DNA from: DASYXZ01 sp035308965
GTDB taxonomy: Bacteria > Acidobacteriota > Terriglobia > UBA7540
Assembly: GCA_035308965.1 (NCBI GenBank)
Contig: DATGFN010000066.1
Coordinates: forward strand, 1 to 64,000
DNA length: 64,000 bases
Direction of reading: 5' to 3'
The translations under genes and the position numbers were made by a program. Below are positions 53,191 through 62,350 of this stretch, piece after piece. How positions within the stretch are numbered: the first letter of the stretch is position 1; each line of letters opens with the position of its first letter. Under the pieces are notes generated by a model. The model searched no databases. It was not told the DNA's origin and saw only the letters and a program-made list of their open reading frames with translations.

Positions 53191-54417
53191 ATGCAACCAT
53201 GCCGAATCTGTTCGGGACTAAAGATGAGAAAGTTTCTTGCGATTGGTCCTACGCCTTTGGCCAACGCTTTTCTTCGCAAGGATCAACTGAACGGAGCAGA
53301 GGCTTCCTACCCGCTCGACGTGTACTTCTGCGAGACCTGCGCCTTGGTCCAATTGGGTTACGTCGTCCCGCCCGAGATTATGTTTCGCGATTACATCTAC
53401 GTGTCTTCCACTTCAGACACCATCCCCCGCTATTTCGGCGAGTACGCAGACGAAGTGGCTGCACGATTCCTGAAATCGCCGGACGACTTGGTAGTGGAGA
53501 TGGGAAGCAACGACGGATGCCTGCTGAAACAGTTTCAAAAGCACAAGGTGCGCACGCTGGGCGTCGAGCCGGCGGCCAATATCGCCAGAATCGCGACAGA
53601 AAACGGAGTGGAAACTCTGAATGATTTTTTCTGCGAGCGCAGCGCAAAACTAGTCCGCGAGAAAAACGGAAAAGCGAAAATCATTCTCGGAAACAACGTA
53701 CTCGCCCATATCGGCAACCTGGAAGACCTCTTAAAAGGCCTGGACGCCCTTCTTGCGCCTGACGGCAAGGCGATTTTTGACGTGCCCTACCTCGTAAACC
53801 TGCTGGACAACTTGGAATTCGACACCATCTATCACGAGCACTTATCCTATTTTTCCGTTCACCCGCTCGATTTCCTCTTTCGCAAATACGGATTCAAAGT
53901 CTTCGACGTCAAACGGGTATCCATTCATGGCGGCTCCATTCGAGTCTATGCCAACCGCGCTGATGCCGAGCCGGCTGTTCAAACTTCCGTGCAGGATTTA
54001 TTGGCGCTCGAGGCGGAACGGCATCTGGATCGCTTTGAACCCTATGCGGAATTCGGCTCGCGCGTCTCCGCGTTGGGTGAAGAATTAGTACAGATGTTGC
54101 GCGAGCTAAAATCCCGGGGAAAGAGGATCGCAGGCTACGGCGCGCCCGCCAAGGGCAATACGCTGCTGAATTATTGCAAGATCGGAACCGATATGTTGGA
54201 TTACATTGTGGATAAGAGCCCGCTCAAGCAGAATCTTTACACCCCCGGGACGCACATTCCCGTCCACGGCGTGGAGAAACTCCTTCAAGATCGGCCGGAC
54301 TATGTATTAATTTTGGCCTGGAATTTTGCCGAGGAGATTATGCGCCAGCAGCGACTATACGGTGAACAGGGAGGGAAATTCATCCTGCCTCTTCCAACTC
54401 CCAAGGTTGTGCAGTGA
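53191..54417 (+). CDS. sugar C-methyltransferase (TylC3/NovU type)
   Basis: 408 residues in the three-part layout of deoxysugar C-methyltransferases. The zinc-binding N-terminal segment (CRIC ... CETCALVQLG, ~4-55) precedes the SAM domain with VVEMGSNDGCLLKQF (~101). The C-terminal domain carries HEHLSYFSVHPL and GYGAPAKGNTLLNY. It should add a methyl to carbon 3 of a 4-keto sugar (as TylC3, NovU and EvaC do). Its place after RfbF/G, epimerase and reductase predicts a 3-C-methyl-6-deoxy sugar. Confidence 0.85.
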   Translation: MQPCRICSGLKMRKFLAIGPTPLANAFLRKDQLNGAEASYPLDVYFCETCALVQLGYVVPPEIMFRDYIYVSSTSDTIPRYFGEYADEVAARFLKSPDDLVVEMGSNDGCLLKQFQKHKVRTLGVEPAANIARIATENGVETLNDFFCERSAKLVREKNGKAKIILGNNVLAHIGNLEDLLKGLDALLAPDGKAIFDVPYLVNLLDNLEFDTIYHEHLSYFSVHPLDFLFRKYGFKVFDVKRVSIHGGSIRVYANRADAEPAVQTSVQDLLALEAERHLDRFEPYAEFGSRVSALGEELVQMLRELKSRGKRIAGYGAPAKGNTLLNYCKIGTDMLDYIVDKSPLKQNLYTPGTHIPVHGVEKLLQDRPDYVLILAWNFAEEIMRQQRLYGEQGGKFILPLPTPKVVQ

Positions 54418-55385
54418 AGGTGTCGGTCTGTATCCCTACCTACAACTCCGCCGAGTATTTGCGTGAGTGTATAGAAAGTGCGTCGTCGCAAACCTTCAAA
54501 GATATCGAAATCATCGTTTCGGATAATGCTTCGACCGACTCCACCTGCGAAATCGTGAGGAGTTTCACCGACTCCAGGATCCGGCTGCATCGTCTTGAGA
54601 AAAACATGGGCATGGCTTTTAATTTCAACCATGCGGCCAGCCTTGCTCAAGGCGAGTACATTAAATTCCTCTGCTCCGACGATTTTCTGGACCCCGCGTG
54701 TCTTGCCAGGCAAGTGGACATGCTTGAGGAGTCACCTCAAGCCGTGATGGTGACTTCGCCTTTCCGAATGGTGGATGCTTTCGGCCGGACGTTACGTACT
54801 ATTTCCCGGCTCACCAGCCGCCGCCTTTTGAGCTATGCCGAGCTCGTAGCGGGCTGCTTGATCTACGGCAATCTTGTGGGGTCACCCTCGGCGGTGCTGA
54901 TCCGAAGGTCAGCCTTACTGAGGGCAGGGCCATTTTCCAACGACCTTCCGGAACTCCTTGATTTCGATTTGTGGTTGCGCCTGGCGGCCCTTGGGCCGGT
55001 GGGCTATTTGCCGGAGCCCTTAAGTGGACTGCGCCTCCACCCGCGTACGGTAAGCATCCAACAGCGAAAGAAAGGACTAAATCGGCAGGATGTTTTGCAT
55101 ATCACTGAGATTATGTTGGGCTCGGTGGCTCCAAGTCCCCTGGCGCGGCGCATAGCGTGGGGACGAGTGGCCGGCTCGTTCGTGAAACAGGCCTTGACGG
55201 GTTTGAAGCACGGCTATGTCAAGTGGCCGTTCACGGCTTTCTGGCAGGCTTTCGGAATTGACCCGGGGTTCTTCGGCCTGGCGATGTTTCTGGCATTCTT
55301 CCAAACCGGGATTTTGGGATTCGAGTCTGACGATAATCGCCAACTGAGAATCCGGTGGGGCCGAACACTTTGCTTTTCAGCATGA
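54414..55385 (+). CDS. GT2 glycosyltransferase
   Basis: 323 residues from a GTG that overlaps the preceding stop (GTGA, 54414-54417). The GT-A domain opens VSVCIPTYNSAEYL and has IVSDNASTDS and the metal-binding CSDDFLD. The C-terminal half has an LDFDLWLRLAALGP acceptor-region motif common in family 2 enzymes. It would add one sugar to the repeat unit. It is coupled to the next GT2 by an ATGA overlap. Confidence 0.85.
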   Translation: MKVSVCIPTYNSAEYLRECIESASSQTFKDIEIIVSDNASTDSTCEIVRSFTDSRIRLHRLEKNMGMAFNFNHAASLAQGEYIKFLCSDDFLDPACLARQVDMLEESPQAVMVTSPFRMVDAFGRTLRTISRLTSRRLLSYAELVAGCLIYGNLVGSPSAVLIRRSALLRAGPFSNDLPELLDFDLWLRLAALGPVGYLPEPLSGLRLHPRTVSIQQRKKGLNRQDVLHITEIMLGSVAPSPLARRIAWGRVAGSFVKQALTGLKHGYVKWPFTAFWQAFGIDPGFFGLAMFLAFFQTGILGFESDDNRQLRIRWGRTLCFSA

Positions 55386-56365
55386 GCGAACTTAGCGCTT
55401 TAGACCCGGCCATTGACGTGACTGTTTGCATTGTGAACTGGCAGGGTGCAAAGTGGCTGCCCGGCTGCCTACAGTCGCTGCGGGAAGTTGAAGGCTTGCG
55501 GCTGGAAGTGATCCTTGTGGACAACGCCTCCAGCGACAACAGCGTGGAAATTGTGCGCGCTGGGTTTCCTGAAGTGGAGATGATCACCAATACCGAGAAT
55601 GTGGGTTTTGCCCGGGGGAACAATCTAGCCATTCGGAAAGGGCGGGGCCGACATTTTTTTCTGCTAAACAATGACACGATTGTAAGTAAGGGATCGCTGC
55701 GGTCTCTCCTTCAGTTCATGGAAGAACGGCCTCGCGCCGGCATGGCGGCAGGCCACTTGGTGAATTTCGATGGGTCAACTCAGTTCAGGTACTACCCTAT
55801 CGAGCTCCCCACGCTTGCTACCCTTTGCGCAGACCTCTTTTGGCTGAACCGGAACTCGACATCCAACCACATCGGGCGGGGGCCGCTGGCGCGCCACTGG
55901 GATCCTGACAAGCCCTATCGAATGGAGCAGGTGCCCGGCGCTTGTATTCTCATCCGGCGTGAGGCATTTGAGAATTTCGGACTGTTCGATGAAGGATACC
56001 AGTTCTGGTATGAGGACGTGGACCTCTGCGCGCGATGCCTGCGGGCAGGGTGGGAGATTTGGTATGTGCCCGAGGCCCGGATTGTGCACTATGGCGGGGC
56101 CGGCGCCAAACAACTGGGGTTTTCCAAGCGGTCGCTTTTGCGCTTTCGCGGCATGCTGAGATTTGCCGGGCGTTACTTCAGCCGCGGTCAATTTCTGATG
56201 CTCAAACTGGTAGTCGCCGTGGTGCTGATGTTGCGCCTGCCTCTTGTGGTTGCGGCAAGTCTTTGGCCAAGCGCCAGAATGAAAAGTGTGTGGAAGGGAG
56301 CAGGAAAAGCGTATTTGCAACTGATGCGGGACCTTGTACATCCAGTCGAAACGCGTTGCTTGTAA
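55382..56365 (+). CDS. GT2 glycosyltransferase, rhamnosyltransferase-like
   Basis: 327 residues from the ATG at 55382, overlapping the previous stop by ATGA. The GT-A domain has VTVCIVNWQGA, ILVDNASSDNS, NVGFARGNNLAIRKG and LLNNDT. The acceptor block is FDEGYQFWYEDVDLCARCLRAGW with the ED pair typical of rhamnosyltransferases. A hydrophobic stretch (~278-297) suggests membrane contact. Donor unknown; dTDP-rhamnose is possible. Confidence 0.85.
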   Translation: MSELSALDPAIDVTVCIVNWQGAKWLPGCLQSLREVEGLRLEVILVDNASSDNSVEIVRAGFPEVEMITNTENVGFARGNNLAIRKGRGRHFFLLNNDTIVSKGSLRSLLQFMEERPRAGMAAGHLVNFDGSTQFRYYPIELPTLATLCADLFWLNRNSTSNHIGRGPLARHWDPDKPYRMEQVPGACILIRREAFENFGLFDEGYQFWYEDVDLCARCLRAGWEIWYVPEARIVHYGGAGAKQLGFSKRSLLRFRGMLRFAGRYFSRGQFLMLKLVVAVVLMLRLPLVVAASLWPSARMKSVWKGAGKAYLQLMRDLVHPVETRCL

Positions 56366-56477
56366 CCCTTCTGCTTCGATCAATGGGTGCATGTGGCTTG
56401 CCTCGAAGGAGGCCAATGCGGTTAAATACTAAAGTCGAAAAAAAGGGAAGTAATCTCCAGAAATTAAGGATGGCCAT

Positions 56478-57464
56478 ATGCGAATTCTTGTGGCAGGTGG
56501 GGCAGGCTATGTCGGCTCGGTGCTGATTCCAAGGCTGCTCGATCGAGGCTATAGCGTTGATATTGTGGATTTGTTTTGGTTTGGCAATTATTTGCCCGAG
56601 GGAGTGGGCATCGTCCGAAGCAACATCTTCGAGTTGAAGGCCAAGGACCTTGAGGGATATGACCAGGTCATGTTTCTAGCGGGTCTTTCCAATGATCCTA
56701 TGGCGGAATACTCGCCCAGTAAGAATTTCATCTTAAACGCTGCGGCTCCTGCTTACCTTGCATATATCGCCAAGCAGGCTCACGTCAACCGGTTCATCTA
56801 CGCCAGCTCATGTTCAGTATACGGATACACAGAAAACGAACTGTTCGACGAAACCTCTCCGGCGTTTTCAAGCTATCCTTATGGGATTTCCAAGCTTCAA
56901 GGTGAACAAGCCGCTTTGCAATTGGCCGCGGATGACTTTTCGGTCATTTCTCTGCGCAAGGGGACGATTTCCGGCTACAGCCCCCGCATGCGGCTCGACC
57001 TGATGGTTAATACCATGTTCAAGTCCGCCATAGCAGACCGGGTCATCAACGTGAACAACCCGGCAATTTGGCGCCCGGTCTTGAGCATTGAGGATGCGGC
57101 CAGAGCTTATATTCGTGTCATCGAAGCCAACCGGAAGATTTGCGGCATTTTTAATATCGCTTCCGCAAATCATACGGTCGGCGAAGTGGCCGACGTCGTT
57201 CGGGAGACAATTCAACAGGATCTTGGGCTGCGGGTGGACCTGAACATCAAACATCTTGAGGACTTTCGGAACTACAAGGTGAACATCGAGAAAGCAAAAA
57301 CAGTGCTCAGCTTCCATCCTGCTGACGATGTCAAGGCAATCGTCCGGCAGCTCATTCAAAACATGGAGAAGTTCGAAGACTGGGATAATCCAAACTATTA
57401 CAACATCAAGACTTTCATGGCTGTTGAGAAAGGTTCCGGGGTTCCAACCACTTTGACAGAGTAA
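56478..57464 (+). CDS. NAD-dependent epimerase/dehydratase
   Basis: 328-residue extended SDR with NAD motif GGAGYVGS (7-14), FLAGLSNDP, YASSCSVYG and catalytic YPYGISK. It belongs to a group found in polysaccharide and spore-coat sugar loci, including SDRs that act on CDP- or UDP-linked sugars. The substrate is open. RBS AAGGA lies close upstream. It stands between GT2 genes, so it likely makes another donor or modifies the CDP-sugar. Confidence 0.8.
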   Translation: MRILVAGGAGYVGSVLIPRLLDRGYSVDIVDLFWFGNYLPEGVGIVRSNIFELKAKDLEGYDQVMFLAGLSNDPMAEYSPSKNFILNAAAPAYLAYIAKQAHVNRFIYASSCSVYGYTENELFDETSPAFSSYPYGISKLQGEQAALQLAADDFSVISLRKGTISGYSPRMRLDLMVNTMFKSAIADRVINVNNPAIWRPVLSIEDAARAYIRVIEANRKICGIFNIASANHTVGEVADVVRETIQQDLGLRVDLNIKHLEDFRNYKVNIEKAKTVLSFHPADDVKAIVRQLIQNMEKFEDWDNPNYYNIKTFMAVEKGSGVPTTLTE

Positions 57465-57580
57465 GGCACCCACTTCACCTTCCTGGCGCACGTCCGTGGC
57501 ATGAGACTGCGGCAGAGTTCATCGAATTTGGATGACACGAGGGCCTCATCCTCCGGCATTCTCCACGCGGACGAGCGGAA

Positions 57581-58714
57581 GTGTCGAATGCAGCCACCAT
57601 GACGCCGGACTCGGAAAACGCGGTTCAAAAGATTGATCAAACTTCAAAAGGCAAGGTAAGTGTTCTCATCCTGGCCCACAACGAGCGCAGCGAGCTGACG
57701 GTTTGCCTTGCCTCGATCATGCGTCAGACCTATTCCAACTTTGAGATTATCGTAGTTAATTCTGGATCAACTGACGACACCACTTCCTTCGTGCAATCCG
57801 AGTATCCACAAGTTAACCTCCTGGTCAGCGACGATAACTTGGGTTACCGGCGGGGAAATCGTCTCGGCTTCAAAGCGGCGACCGGTGAGTACATTCTGGT
57901 GCTCAATGCCGACACGGAACTCGCACCCGATTGCCTGGCCCAACTTGTGGCCGCCGGGGAAGAGGACAGCAAAGTTGGTCTTGTCGCCCCCAAAATACTG
58001 ATGTTTTATGACCGCCAGGTGATCAACGAAGTCGGGAACACATTGCACTTTACAGGGATGTGCAACTCAAGGGGTCTGGGCGAGCCCTCGGCAAATTACA
58101 TGCAGCCGGAAACTCTGGGCGCAATATCGGGCGCAGGATTTTTGGTTCGGCGCGACCTGCTGGAGCGCTTGGGCGGATTCTCAGAAGTATTTGACCTATT
58201 GGATACGGGTTTCCATTCCTGCGGCGAAGAGTATGACTTGGCCTGGCGGGCCCAGATGGCGGGATACCACATTCGCCTGGCGCCGAAAGCGCTTATTTAT
58301 CACAAGTACCTTTCCAAACCGATGAGCGGTCCAAAATTCTCGACTTTCGAATTTGGCCGGTGGATGGTGGTGCTGCTCAACTACGAACTGAAGACCCTGC
58401 TGCTCCTCTTGCCGGTTCTCATACTGCTGGACGTGATGGTGTGGGTCTACGTGCTGGCAAAGGGGCGGGACTGGTTCATCGCCAAGTGGAAGGTGGCTTC
58501 ATGGATTATCCTGAACATCCCTTTGTTACGCGCGATTCGCCGACGAGTTCAATCTCAACGCGTGGTCGGTGACGGGGCCGTACTGAAGAACCTGAGCCCG
58601 ACGATCAATGTTTTTTATATCGTCTCTCGCCGGTCTTGGGCTCGCTGGCTGCAAGGTGTCGTTGACTCGGTTTTTGGCGCCTACTATAATTTATTGTTAC
58701 GCGTCGCGGGATAA
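57581..58714 (+). CDS. GT2 glycosyltransferase with membrane segments
   Basis: 377 residues from a GTG (57581); ATG at 57599 is equally possible and neither has a strong RBS. The GT-A domain has VSVLILAHNERSEL, IVVNSGSTDDT, NLGYRRGNRLG and LNADTEL, and the acceptor block reads CGEEYDLAWRAQMAGY. A hydrophobic stretch (~270-300, LLLLPVLILLDVMVWVYVL) anchors it to the membrane. It adds a sugar to the lipid-linked repeat. Confidence 0.82.
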   Translation: MSNAATMTPDSENAVQKIDQTSKGKVSVLILAHNERSELTVCLASIMRQTYSNFEIIVVNSGSTDDTTSFVQSEYPQVNLLVSDDNLGYRRGNRLGFKAATGEYILVLNADTELAPDCLAQLVAAGEEDSKVGLVAPKILMFYDRQVINEVGNTLHFTGMCNSRGLGEPSANYMQPETLGAISGAGFLVRRDLLERLGGFSEVFDLLDTGFHSCGEEYDLAWRAQMAGYHIRLAPKALIYHKYLSKPMSGPKFSTFEFGRWMVVLLNYELKTLLLLLPVLILLDVMVWVYVLAKGRDWFIAKWKVASWIILNIPLLRAIRRRVQSQRVVGDGAVLKNLSPTINVFYIVSRRSWARWLQGVVDSVFGAYYNLLLRVAG

Positions 58715-58784
58715 ACCGCGTATATCGTCGTTGGGCTCCCATAACGATATTCGAATTGCCGGCGGAGTGGTGACAGGTCAATCG

Positions 58785-59663
58785 ATGGAGAAATCAAACG
58801 AGGGCGGGTTGAAGAACCTGGAAGAGCGGAAGCTCAAAGAAATAGAACATTCCCGCCTGAGGCGAAGTATCCTCCAGGGATTTGAGCGCCAAAGCGATAC
58901 CAATCCTGATGAAGAGGTCGCCGGGCTTCAGCAAAAGATCCGGGACCCCAAGGCTTTCAAGCGCCATTTCTCCAATATCAAGTTCTACTCCGTTGCAACC
59001 AGCAGCGAGCGGTACTACCAGGATTGGCTCCGCGAAAGATGTCGCGGCGCAAAGGTGCTCGACTATTGCTGCGGCAATGGCGAGAACGGCATATTCGCCG
59101 CCCAGTGCGGCGGGGACGTGATAGGCATCGACATTTCACCGGAAGGTATTGAAAATGCACGGGTAAACGCAACACAAGAGGGCGTGGAACAGAATTGTAA
59201 ATTCGAGGTTAGGGACGCTGAGGCGACAGGTTTCCCGGACAGTACGTTTGACGTCATCGTCGAATATGGCGCTTTGCACCACTTGGATTACAAGTCGGCT
59301 ATGATGGAGTTACGCCGAATTATCAAGCCGGCAGGCGAGATCGTTTGTATCGAGGCTTTGCGGCATAACCCCCTCATCCACCTATATCGGAAGATGACTC
59401 CCCACCTCCGGACCGAGTGGGAAGTTGACCATATCCTGAAGGTAAATCAATTGGACCTCTCAAAAGAGTATTTTGCGGAGGTCCACGTCAAGTTCTTTCA
59501 TTTGGCGGTGCTGGCAGCAGTGCCATTTCGGAAGATGCGCATTTTCAAGTCCATGCGCCGCTTTTTGGAGGGGGTAGATGAGGTGATACTCAAGCGCCCC
59601 TTCATTGGTAAGTATGGCTGGATCATGGTGATGACGCTTTCGAAGCCAATCAAAGAGCGCTAA
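58785..59663 (+). CDS. class I SAM-dependent methyltransferase
   Basis: 292 residues from the ATG at 58785; longer frames back to 58608 run inside the previous gene and are less likely. A charged N-terminal helix is followed by the SAM domain with VLDYCCGNGENGIFAA, VIGIDISPEG and DSTFDVIVEYGALHHLDY. Cys occupies an unusual place in the Gly-rich loop (usually DxGCGxG), a variant also known in other methyltransferases. A sugar or lipid substrate is likely from the context. Confidence 0.78.
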   Translation: MEKSNEGGLKNLEERKLKEIEHSRLRRSILQGFERQSDTNPDEEVAGLQQKIRDPKAFKRHFSNIKFYSVATSSERYYQDWLRERCRGAKVLDYCCGNGENGIFAAQCGGDVIGIDISPEGIENARVNATQEGVEQNCKFEVRDAEATGFPDSTFDVIVEYGALHHLDYKSAMMELRRIIKPAGEIVCIEALRHNPLIHLYRKMTPHLRTEWEVDHILKVNQLDLSKEYFAEVHVKFFHLAVLAAVPFRKMRIFKSMRRFLEGVDEVILKRPFIGKYGWIMVMTLSKPIKER

Positions 59664-59665
59664 GT

Positions 59666-60325
59666 ATGGCGGGAGATGCAAGGCAGGACAACCAAATCTT
59701 GTCAACCGACCTGCCCATTAGTCGAGCATATGAAGCCTTCAAGCGGGTATTTGATTTCATTCTGGCCTTCATTGGACTGATCGTCCTCTCTCCGCTGTTG
59801 GTCATGATTGCGGTAGCCATCAAATTAACCTCTAGTGGACCCATTTTCTACCGCGGGGTAAGGACAGGCCGACACGGTAAGTTTTTTAGAATGATGAAGT
59901 TCAGGACCATGGTAGCTAATGCCGAGTCCGTCGGTGGCACATCGACCGCGGAAACCGACCCTCGTATTACGCGGATTGGCAAATGGCTTCGAGCGCATAA
60001 GCTTGACGAGTTCCCGCAACTCTTTAACGTTTTGAAGGGTGAGATGAGCCTTGTGGGTCCGAGGCCCGAGGTGGAGGAATACACCCGTTTGTACACTCCG
60101 GAGGAGATGGCTATTCTTGAAGTGCCTCCTGGAATTACCGATTTTTCATCCATAAAGTTTAGGGATTTGAATGCGATCCTTGCTGAAGCAGATGATCCGG
60201 ACAAGTACTTTGCTGAAAACGTGCTCCCAACCAAAAATAAACTGCGGCTGGAATATGTGCGGAATCGATCCCTCTGGCTTGATTTCAAGATAATTTTCCT
60301 TACCTTGCGTGCCATCTGGCAATAG
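59666..60325 (+). CDS. initiating sugar transferase (polyprenyl-P)
   Basis: 219 residues. One N-terminal hydrophobic helix (~27-52) precedes the bacterial sugar-transferase domain with GPIFYRGVRTGRHGKFFRMMKFRTM, KLDEFPQLFNVLKGEMSLVGPRPEV and PGITDFSSIKFRDLNAIL. This is the PglC/short WcaJ class, which transfers a sugar-1-phosphate to undecaprenyl phosphate and starts repeat-unit assembly. It follows the methyltransferase stop by two bases. Confidence 0.92.
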   Translation: MAGDARQDNQILSTDLPISRAYEAFKRVFDFILAFIGLIVLSPLLVMIAVAIKLTSSGPIFYRGVRTGRHGKFFRMMKFRTMVANAESVGGTSTAETDPRITRIGKWLRAHKLDEFPQLFNVLKGEMSLVGPRPEVEEYTRLYTPEEMAILEVPPGITDFSSIKFRDLNAILAEADDPDKYFAENVLPTKNKLRLEYVRNRSLWLDFKIIFLTLRAIWQ

Positions 60326-60327
60326 TA

Positions 60328-61281
60328 ATGGAATATAAGAGACTGGGAGTCACTGACCTTAAGGTTTCCCGTGTTGGGTTCGGAGGCTGGGCGATTGGGG
60401 GGCATGGATGGGGGAAGGTAGACGATGGCGATTCTATCCGCGCCATCCGCAAAGCCTATGACCTTGGCATTAATTTTTTTGACACCGCCGACATTTACGG
60501 ATTCGGCCACTCCGAAGAAATCCTTTGCGAGGCCTTGGGCGAGGATAGAAGAAAAGTTCTGATTGCTACAAAGTTTGGCATGAAGTGGGATCAGAGTGGC
60601 GCAATCTCGCGTGACGCCAGTGCAAGCCGGGTTGTGGAAGCTCTCGAAGGAAGTCTGCGTCGACTGCGGCTTGATTGCGTCGCCCTCTATCAGATTCACT
60701 GGCCGGACCCGAATACGCCCTTGGAAGAGACCATGGAAGCCCTGAAGAAATGCAAGGAAGCTGGAAAGATAAAGTATATCGGGTGCTCCAATTTTACGCC
60801 TGACCTGATTACTCGGGCCCAGCAAGTGCATCGTTTGGAATCAGTGCAGGCCCCCTACAGCGTCATTGACCGCTCAATCGAAGGCGAGCTACTTTCATGC
60901 TGCGAGCGATTTGAAATGGGTGTGGTGGCATATAACCCTCTGGCCCAGGGGCTCTTGTCGGGAAAGTTCGGGCCGGAAACCCAGTTCGGAAAGGATGATG
61001 TGCGGAGCCGGAGCAAGTATTTCCAGCCGGGTGAGTTCGAGAAAAATCTTGATGCCGTGGGGCGGTTGAGGAAGGTGGCAAGCCGTTACGGCAAAACTCC
61101 GGCACAAGTGGCGCTCCGCTGGGTCTTGCAGCATCCATTAGTCACTTGCGTCATTCCTGGAATTAAGAAACCAGAACAGATCGAAGATAATGCCGGCGCT
61201 GCTAATGGGTGGGAATTGGCAGGGCAGGATCAGGCGTGGCTGGCATCGGGTGTTGAGGCTGGAGCTGACGCTGGAGCTTGA
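60328..61281 (+). CDS. aldo/keto reductase
   Basis: 317 residues, (beta/alpha)8 fold. The catalytic tetrad is visible: Asp and Tyr in FFDTADIYGFGHSE, Lys in VLIATKFG and His in LYQIHWPD. SNFTPD and the C-terminal VIPGIKKPEQIEDN bind NADP(H). It reduces a carbonyl. Being two bases after the sugar transferase and before E1-alpha, it may act on a keto-sugar. The substrate is not known. Confidence 0.88.
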   Translation: MEYKRLGVTDLKVSRVGFGGWAIGGHGWGKVDDGDSIRAIRKAYDLGINFFDTADIYGFGHSEEILCEALGEDRRKVLIATKFGMKWDQSGAISRDASASRVVEALEGSLRRLRLDCVALYQIHWPDPNTPLEETMEALKKCKEAGKIKYIGCSNFTPDLITRAQQVHRLESVQAPYSVIDRSIEGELLSCCERFEMGVVAYNPLAQGLLSGKFGPETQFGKDDVRSRSKYFQPGEFEKNLDAVGRLRKVASRYGKTPAQVALRWVLQHPLVTCVIPGIKKPEQIEDNAGAANGWELAGQDQAWLASGVEAGADAGA

Positions 61282-61320
61282 TACAAGCTCCAGCGATCGG
61301 GTGCGAGAGAGGAGCTTTGA

Positions 61321-62349
61321 ATGAAGTCAGAAGTAACCAAACCCCCGGGTGCGGAAACTACTCCCGGAGGCCTTTCGGTTGTCCTCCTAAGGTCCATGTA
61401 CCGGACCATGTTGCGAATCCGTATTTTTGAGGAGCGCGTGGCCGAATTGGTGACGGCCGGAGAGATTGGGACTCCATGCCATCTTTACATTGGACAGGAG
61501 GCCGTGGCCACGGGTGTTTGCGCCGCTCTCGAAAAGGAGGATTACGTCTGGGGCGGACATCGCTCCCACGGCCATTACTTGGCAAAGGGAGGAAACCTGC
61601 GTACGATGTTGGCGGAAATATATGGCAAGGCGACGGGTTGCTCAAAGGGAAGAGGCGGCTCGATGCACTTGTTCGCCTCCGATGTCGGGATCCTCGGCAC
61701 TGTGCCGCTTGTAGCCGCTACAATCCCCCTGGCAGTGGGCGCAGGCCTGGCGTCGAAATTGCGTGGAGACAGGCGGGTCTCCGTAGCATTCTTTGGGGAC
61801 GGGGCGACGGAAGAGGGCGTCTTTCACGAATCAGTTAACATGGCGGCGCTCTATCGGCTGCCGGTTATCTTCGTCTGCGAGAATAACTTCTACGCCAGTC
61901 ACATGCAATTGCTCGAACGTCGTGCAGCGGATAATCTTTCCAAGGCGGGTGATGCTCATGGCATTACATCGTCCTCCCTGGATGGGAATGACGTCGAGGC
62001 AGCGTACCGCGCCGCCACGATTGCGGTTGAGCGCGCCCGCGGTGGACGAGGACCGACGCTGCTCGAGTGCCGTACCTTTCGCTGGCGCGGACACGTCGGC
62101 CCCTCGTGGGATATGGACGTCGGCGTCAAGCGCAAAGACGAATTGAAAGACTGGTTGGGCAAGGATCCTGTGGCTCGGGTCCGGGCCAGCCTTTCAGATT
62201 TTGGCGACACGCCGGAAGGTTTTGAAGTGATGGATAAGGAAATTCGAGCCGAGGTGGAAAAAGCGGTTGAATTCGCCCGCGAGTCGGAATACCCGCGCGC
62301 TAGCGAACTATTGGACCATGTGTTTTCCCCGGGGGCGGTGATCCAATAA
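61321..62349 (+). CDS. TPP-dependent dehydrogenase E1-alpha-like
   Basis: 342 residues of the pyruvate/acetoin dehydrogenase E1-alpha family. The TPP-binding motif GDGATEEG (~159) runs to CENN (~190), and GGHRSHGHYLAKGG and GCSKGRGGSMH are conserved. No E2 or E3 gene is nearby. The RBS AGGAG is good. The E1-beta gene starts one base after its stop, so the two form an alpha2-beta2 enzyme. The setting suggests a sugar-modifying role rather than central metabolism. Confidence 0.88.
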   Translation: MKSEVTKPPGAETTPGGLSVVLLRSMYRTMLRIRIFEERVAELVTAGEIGTPCHLYIGQEAVATGVCAALEKEDYVWGGHRSHGHYLAKGGNLRTMLAEIYGKATGCSKGRGGSMHLFASDVGILGTVPLVAATIPLAVGAGLASKLRGDRRVSVAFFGDGATEEGVFHESVNMAALYRLPVIFVCENNFYASHMQLLERRAADNLSKAGDAHGITSSSLDGNDVEAAYRAATIAVERARGGRGPTLLECRTFRWRGHVGPSWDMDVGVKRKDELKDWLGKDPVARVRASLSDFGDTPEGFEVMDKEIRAEVEKAVEFARESEYPRASELLDHVFSPGAVIQ

Positions 62350-62350
62350 G

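Noticed and set aside
59848..60831. A 327-codon minus-strand frame
   Set aside because: It is antisense to both the sugar transferase and the aldo/keto reductase, which have complete motifs.
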